A stretch of DNA of 64,000 nucleotides from Lota lota (taxonomy: Eukaryota > Chordata > Actinopteri > Gadiformes > Lotidae): positions 2,237,191 through 2,301,190 of the forward strand of contig JACYXH010000473.1 of NCBI GenBank assembly GCA_026745465.1, in the 5' to 3' direction. Below are positions 59,250-64,000 of the stretch, one piece after another (within the stretch, counting starts at the first letter, position 1; each line of letters opens with the position of its first letter). The notes under the pieces are model-generated. The model had not been told where the DNA came from. It saw only the letters and a list, made by a program, of their open reading frames with translations, and searched no databases. Both the position numbers and the translations under genes were made by a program.

Positions 59250-62200
59250 TTGTTGGTGTAGCAAACAGGGGTAACAAATATCACACCTGGCAAAGCACCA
59301 GTTTTTGTTTCATAGCAATGTGGTCTTTTATTCTGATTTCCATTAAACAGAGAATATATCAGTCCCTTATTTGTACAAAAATACCTGAACAGAACACAAT
59401 TAATAAATTCAGGAGCCATACAGACATTTTCTTCCCCAGAATCAGGTGTAGCACACTTTTTGTTTTTTTCACTGAATATGGTCCATTTAATATTACTTTC
59501 AATTCCCTGAAATGTTGATATCACTTAAAAAAAACAAACAGCATATAAGTACTTGAAATCAAGATGGTTTTGCTATTAAAGGCAAGGGGTGCGTCCTAGA
59601 TAGAAAAATTCGCAATGTTGACGTGTGTATGCAATTCACGTCAAGTTATTCTAGCAGACTGAAGACATGGCTAGAGGCTGTATCACAAAACGTCATAAAA
59701 CAAGAGGCACCAGCTGAAATTGATGGGCCTATACCTACAATGAAAATATGCAAAGAATGAGTTCCAGCAACAGTCTTGTACCCACAGACTGCAGCTGAAA
59801 ATGTGGAGTAAACTAGTAAAAAAAAGTTTATTTCTTTTTAATCCGTAGGCCTACATTTTAGTATTGCACTGGTGGTGGGGTGGGGGTGGGGGTGGGGGGG
59901 GGGGGGGGGGGGGGTGGGCATGGTATGTCAATGTTGCAAATTCCAGACAAACAGGAAGCCGAGATAGACTGAAAAGCGGTTTGAAACTGACAGACTGAAT
60001 CACAAGAGATATTTTGCGAGACTCTAGAAGCAGTCGGCTTCAGAATCTTGATGTCTAGGAAGCCATTTTGAATAATTCTAACACAAACCGAAAAAAATTA
60101 AATCCAGTTTGATCATCATTAAAAAACAAAAGAAAGCTTAATTTAATACTGTATATACTGTGGTATATTTTTTCTGATATATATTTATATAAAATGTAAT
60201 TTTGTGGCAAAAAAAGAAACGTATACAATAATATCTATATACTCATACCCCCCCAAAAAGGAAAGAAAATATAATTCTTTATACACAGAGTTTTGAGCAC
60301 AATCACAGCGGCCCGTGCATAGTGATCTGTGTGTTGGGCGACCAAGGTACAGTGTGAAATCTACGTCTTTGCTGTTGCTTCACATACTTAGAAGAGAAAT
60401 TAATAAAAAAAAGCTAAACAACATTGTACACCATGGCTTGGACTACTGGTATGTAGAACATCCAAAACACAGTGATTAAGGAAGGGGGAGGGGATTCGAG
60501 AGTGGGGTGTAAAAATTACAAGAGGGCTTCCTTTGTATGGAAGGAACAGGAGGATCCCCCTTCCCGGAGGGTGGGCCTCTGTGGTGGGCCAGGACAACAT
60601 CTCCCCCCCCCCCCCCACACACAGCTGTGTTCAACGAAAAATACAAACAAAAATGTAAAGGACCAAAATGAAACAGGGGAAAAACTAGGACAAAGTTGTA
60701 TTAAAAGTTATAACATTTATTTATTTTTTCTATATATATATAGATATATATATAGAACTTTTATATATATATATAAGTTCTGGCAAACCGCACACATTTG
60801 CCATAGTCTAGTAGCTTACTGGCTGGACAGGAGTAGGGGGTGGGGAGTGTTCAAGCATTATCCAGTTCCTGGAGTCCGTCCTGGCTGATTATCGCCTGAC
60901 TGGTGGGGTGCAGTGCTGGAAAGTCAGTGAGGTTAGTACTTAACGAGGTGCGGGATTGGAGAGAGACAGAGAGAAAGAAAGACAGAGACAGAAAGAGAGA
61001 GAGACAGGAGAGCCTTGTAGGTAGCTCCACGACTTAGTGCTAACCCTATTGACTGTAAATCTGGCACAGGATGGATGATAGGCGGGTAAGTCTGTTTCAG
61101 TTGGTGTGATGTCACACGGGGGCAGCTCCCAAGTGTGCTAGTCATATGACCATCAGATAGAACGCGACAACCATGTTTGGCATCTCGGAGAAATCCATTT
61201 CTGGGCCTCCATTCCGGATATTTTCTTGTGTTGTGTATGTATTTCTGTTGGTTTCCCTCAGTACTCTAGGTTAATCTAACAGAGTGAACAAAAAGGTAAC
61301 CTAACAATATCAATCTTTGTCAAACCATACAGCTGTTGATCTTTGTGCACTAAAAGCAATGATCAAGTTTAGATTTTTTGTTTTCTTTTGAAAGGCTCAT
61401 CATTTCACATAAGGTGTGCAAAACCGGACTGTTTGGTCAACATTGTCCACATTTCAAGTCAAGTTTTGTTCAATAAAGTAAAATAATTATAAAGAGGATG
61501 TTATTTTTTGTTTATCTGGCAGTAACTGCAGGAGAAGTGGTCACGCTTACTCAACTATCCTCGCCCGGGGTCCTTCCATGAAAAAAATTGCACGTGCGTC
61601 CCCATATCCTTCGAACACACATACACACACACACGCATGCACGCACGCACACACACACAAACCCCACCAACCACACAGAAAATTGTGCAAGCAGTGAGGT
61701 TTAGAACAGAAATTGAGGAAAGGGGAAAGGACATTCACACACAACCCAAATACAAATTGAGAAAAACTTTCAGATCCTTTTAGACTATACATTTTAAACA
61801 CACAAAACAAACAGTAGGAAAAAATTGAAGAAAATGAAGGAAGGGGAGGGTTGATAGTTTTGCTCATATCTAATTTCCAAAGCACAATCTTCTTCTGCGG
61901 TTGTTTTGTCGGAGAAACCCCCAAAACCCCAACATTTCCCAGAAGCCTTTATGAAAGGCACTGTTCAGCCATGGTTCTCCAGGGAAAGTACTCACGCATG
62001 TTTTCACTGTCACGCCTTCACAGGGTCGTGTTTAGGTGCACTTATGTGTGTTTCTGGGAGGGGGCGGGTGTCTTTACAATGATGAAGATGATGTCGCCCC
62101 TTTACAAAAGAAATGAAAAAACGTAGAAGCCAACAGTTTCATTCAGATTGAGGCAACAGCTCGCTACTGTCTGCCCCGGGAGTGCAAAACAATAGAAATT

Positions 62201-62777
62201 ACTTTTGCATTGACTTAACAGCAATTAAAACAGCAATCGTTAAAAAACAAAAAAAACTCTGAACGGAAGGTCAGTCGGGGCCTTCCTTCTAAACATTCCT
62301 CTGTTAATGCCTGCTGTCGCCTGGCTCGCGTTGTGGCTGCACATCAAGTGTCTTGTGTGTGTGTGTGTGTGTGGGGGGGGGGGATCGGTGCATGTGCTGT
62401 AGCGCACGAGGCCACATCAAAGTCTGTTTGGGTTGGGGGGGGGGGGGGGTCAGCTTATCCAGACTGGACTGCACAGGTTTTCAGAAAACTCCCAGACCCA
62501 CTACAGGGGTCCCTGTTTGTCTATCCCTGATAATCGGTGGGCTAGTAGGAGGGTGGGTGTGCCCCAAAGGTGTGGGGGCACCATAGCTTATCTGGCCCAG
62601 GAAAGAGGGTGGGGAATGCTGAAATATCCAGAAACCATGCGCATGTATGTGTGTATTTTGGCGTTTGTACATTCAAAGTCTACAGATGGAAGAAGGTTAA
62701 GGTGGTTGGTTTGCGTCTGCGTGTTGGGGAGTGCGAGTAGGGGTCATCGGGGGGTCAGGGGTCACATGGGGGAAGTG
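59250..62777 (-). other. Probable grb10 3' UTR and flank
   Basis: No coding sequence was recognised. It lies directly after the grb10 stop on the same strand; vertebrate GRB10 messages have trailers of kilobase size. Minus-strand AATAAA-type signals occur near 60718, 59820 and 59328, so several ends are possible. The stretch includes poly-G tracts at 59895-59914 and 62436-62448 (C-rich in sense), a hairpin-forming AT tract at 60754-60781 and a CA patch at 61619-61660. Confidence 0.45.
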
Positions 62778-63897
62778 TTACAAGGCTACGGTGGTGCAGG
62801 GGTGCTTGAGGCGGCAGGGCAGCACGCCACGGTTCAGCTCATAGAAGTCCACCAGGTGGATCAGGTCTGTGAACTTGGTGGCGCCGTCGTCCAGGCTGAA
62901 GAACACCTGGCCCTCCTCTTCATACTGGAGAGGGAGAGGGAGAGGGAGAGGGAGAGGGAGAGGGAGAGGGAGAGGGAGAGGGAGAGGGAGAGGGAGAGGG
63001 AGAGGGAGAGACACAGAGAGAGATGAAACTTGGATCCAATTACAACATATATATGACCACCTTTTACTAGAATTGCTATCTTTGTCATCTTTATCATTTC
63101 TGATTATTCATGCTTCACATGCGTTGGTAATATGACGCTGGTTTGTTTCTCATGACTCTTGACATAAATGTCTTGAAGTTAAATTAAAATGGGCTTCTGA
63201 TGATCTCACACTGATGACAGCCATGTGTCATACCAGAGAAAAGATGCACCAGAGAGAGAGAGCGCGAGAGAGAACAAGTGTGAGAGCAAGAGATATATAG
63301 ACAGAGAGATTGTCTATTAATAGATGACAGCCATTCATTCAGATTTATTTGTAGCATAATGTCCGAATTTCCAAGTTGTGAAATTAATTATTTTATTTGC
63401 AACGGGAAAAACTCTGTACAACTTTTAAGAGCATGCAAAACCAAATGTCAAAAAGATAAATACACAAAACAAAAGAAGAAAATGAACTAAGTAATGAACA
63501 AATTACGTAGACAGACATACTGACAGACAGACACACAGGCCGACCAGCGACAGACGGACATATTAGGGAACAAGACAGACAGGCGGCGCTGACTGACCGG
63601 CAAGATCTGAAAGTGCTTGGTCTTCTGGTGGTGACACAGCGTCAGGACGAAGGCCTTGGGGTTGCTCTGGCTGTCCCTCAACAGGAACAACCTGGCGGGG
63701 AGAGAGGGGGGTGATCATGAGGATGGAGGAAGCCATAAACAACGACAACAACGATCGTCATCAGAAGGAAAGATGGAAGACGCCTACTTCCAGGACGGGG
63801 GGCTCTTACCCGTCCACCTGGCCCTGCTGGACGATCATTCTTTGCGCTTCCTCTCGCACGATGCGGCCGTGGAACCACAGCTGGGTTCTGTGGATCA
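62778..63897 (-). CDS. grb10: GRB10 adaptor, C-terminal SH2 domain (three last exons; gene continues beyond the window)
   Basis: Exons in transcript order: 63897-63810, 63691-63598, 62924-62778, GT-AG bounded with consistent phases. Together they encode the SH2 domain: [15 protein letters not shown], then [20 protein letters not shown] with the phosphotyrosine-binding Arg of the FLLRDS motif, [30 protein letters not shown] and the end [18 protein letters not shown]. Within the GRB7/10/14 family, [10 protein letters not shown] and FFSLDDG favour GRB10 over GRB14 (SMSHGQK) and GRB7. Role: adaptor that binds activated insulin and IGF1 receptors and dampens their signalling. The RA, PH and BPS regions lie outside the window to the right. 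Confidence 0.9.
62926..63010. repeat. (GGGAGA)n hexanucleotide repeat at the grb10 last acceptor
   Basis: About 14 units. In grb10 sense (CTCTCC)n runs straight into CAG|TATGAAG, so the repeat is the pyrimidine tract of the last exon. Confidence 0.95.
63011..63597 (-). other. Penultimate-to-last intron of grb10, remainder
   Basis: GA-rich patches at about 63250-63310 and otherwise AT-rich sequence; no other feature seen. Confidence 0.5.
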
Positions 63898-64000
63898 CTG
63901 AGACACACACAGGGAAAGTTAGACACAGAAACAAGAGTTATAATTGTAACTACAGTTCTATGAATAATGGATGATCGCCAGAGGGGTTGCACTAGCACCT

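Noticed and set aside
62778..63897. GRB14 or GRB7 as identity of the SH2 adaptor
   Set aside because: [10 protein letters not shown] and FFSLDDG match GRB10 better. The call rests on the SH2 domain only.

Overview
The window is vertebrate nuclear DNA, most likely from a ray-finned (teleost) fish. Genes are split by GT-AG introns and the encoded proteins align with vertebrate families. Non-coding DNA is packed with long (CA/GT)n, (GA/CT)n and poly-G tracts. Transposon remnants are of types common in fish: Tc1/mariner, BEL/Pao, a 'GCTGCAAGCAGC' non-autonomous element and MITEs. I cannot name the species. All gene names come from remembered family motifs, not from a search.

Layout. 1-3.5 kb: repeats, no gene. 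3.5-7.6 kb: a small MITE, then a scrambled BEL/Pao retrotransposon carrying perfect inverted repeats and an intact, intronless RPS15 (uS19) retrocopy. 7.6-15.5 kb: no host gene; a roughly 3-kb non-autonomous element lies at 9.5-12.5 kb. 15.6-19.4 kb: abhd5 (+), seven coding exons, complete. 19.4-26.6 kb: intergenic and probable 3' sequence of snrk. 26.6-35.2 kb: snrk (-), seven coding exons, with 5' non-coding sequence reaching about 37.5 kb. 38.4-39.9 kb: a decayed Tc1/mariner element. 40.4-42.5 kb: rpl14 (-), six exons, complete. 43.3-54.9 kb: cfap70 (-), first exon with a likely RFX X-box upstream, a clean 3' two-thirds, and a disturbed 5' part around 51-54 kb. 56.1-59.2 kb: a multi-exon minus-strand gene I do not recognise. 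59.3-63.9 kb: 3' end of grb10 (-), the SH2 domain and probable 3' UTR; the rest lies beyond the right edge.

abhd5, snrk and rpl14 are housekeeping or metabolic genes (lipid-droplet lipolysis cofactor, AMPK-related kinase, ribosomal protein); their orthologues lie on one short arm (3p) in human, so this looks like retained synteny. cfap70 is a ciliary gene and grb10 an insulin/IGF receptor adaptor. They do not form an operon-like unit.

The most interesting signals are: (1) the RPS15 retrocopy fused on both sides to BEL/Pao sequence at junctions that look like reverse-transcriptase template switches; (2) several splice acceptors whose pyrimidine tracts are simple repeats; (3) an indel-rich duplication plus fold-back in cfap70 that may be an assembly fault; (4) the unidentified gene upstream of cfap70.
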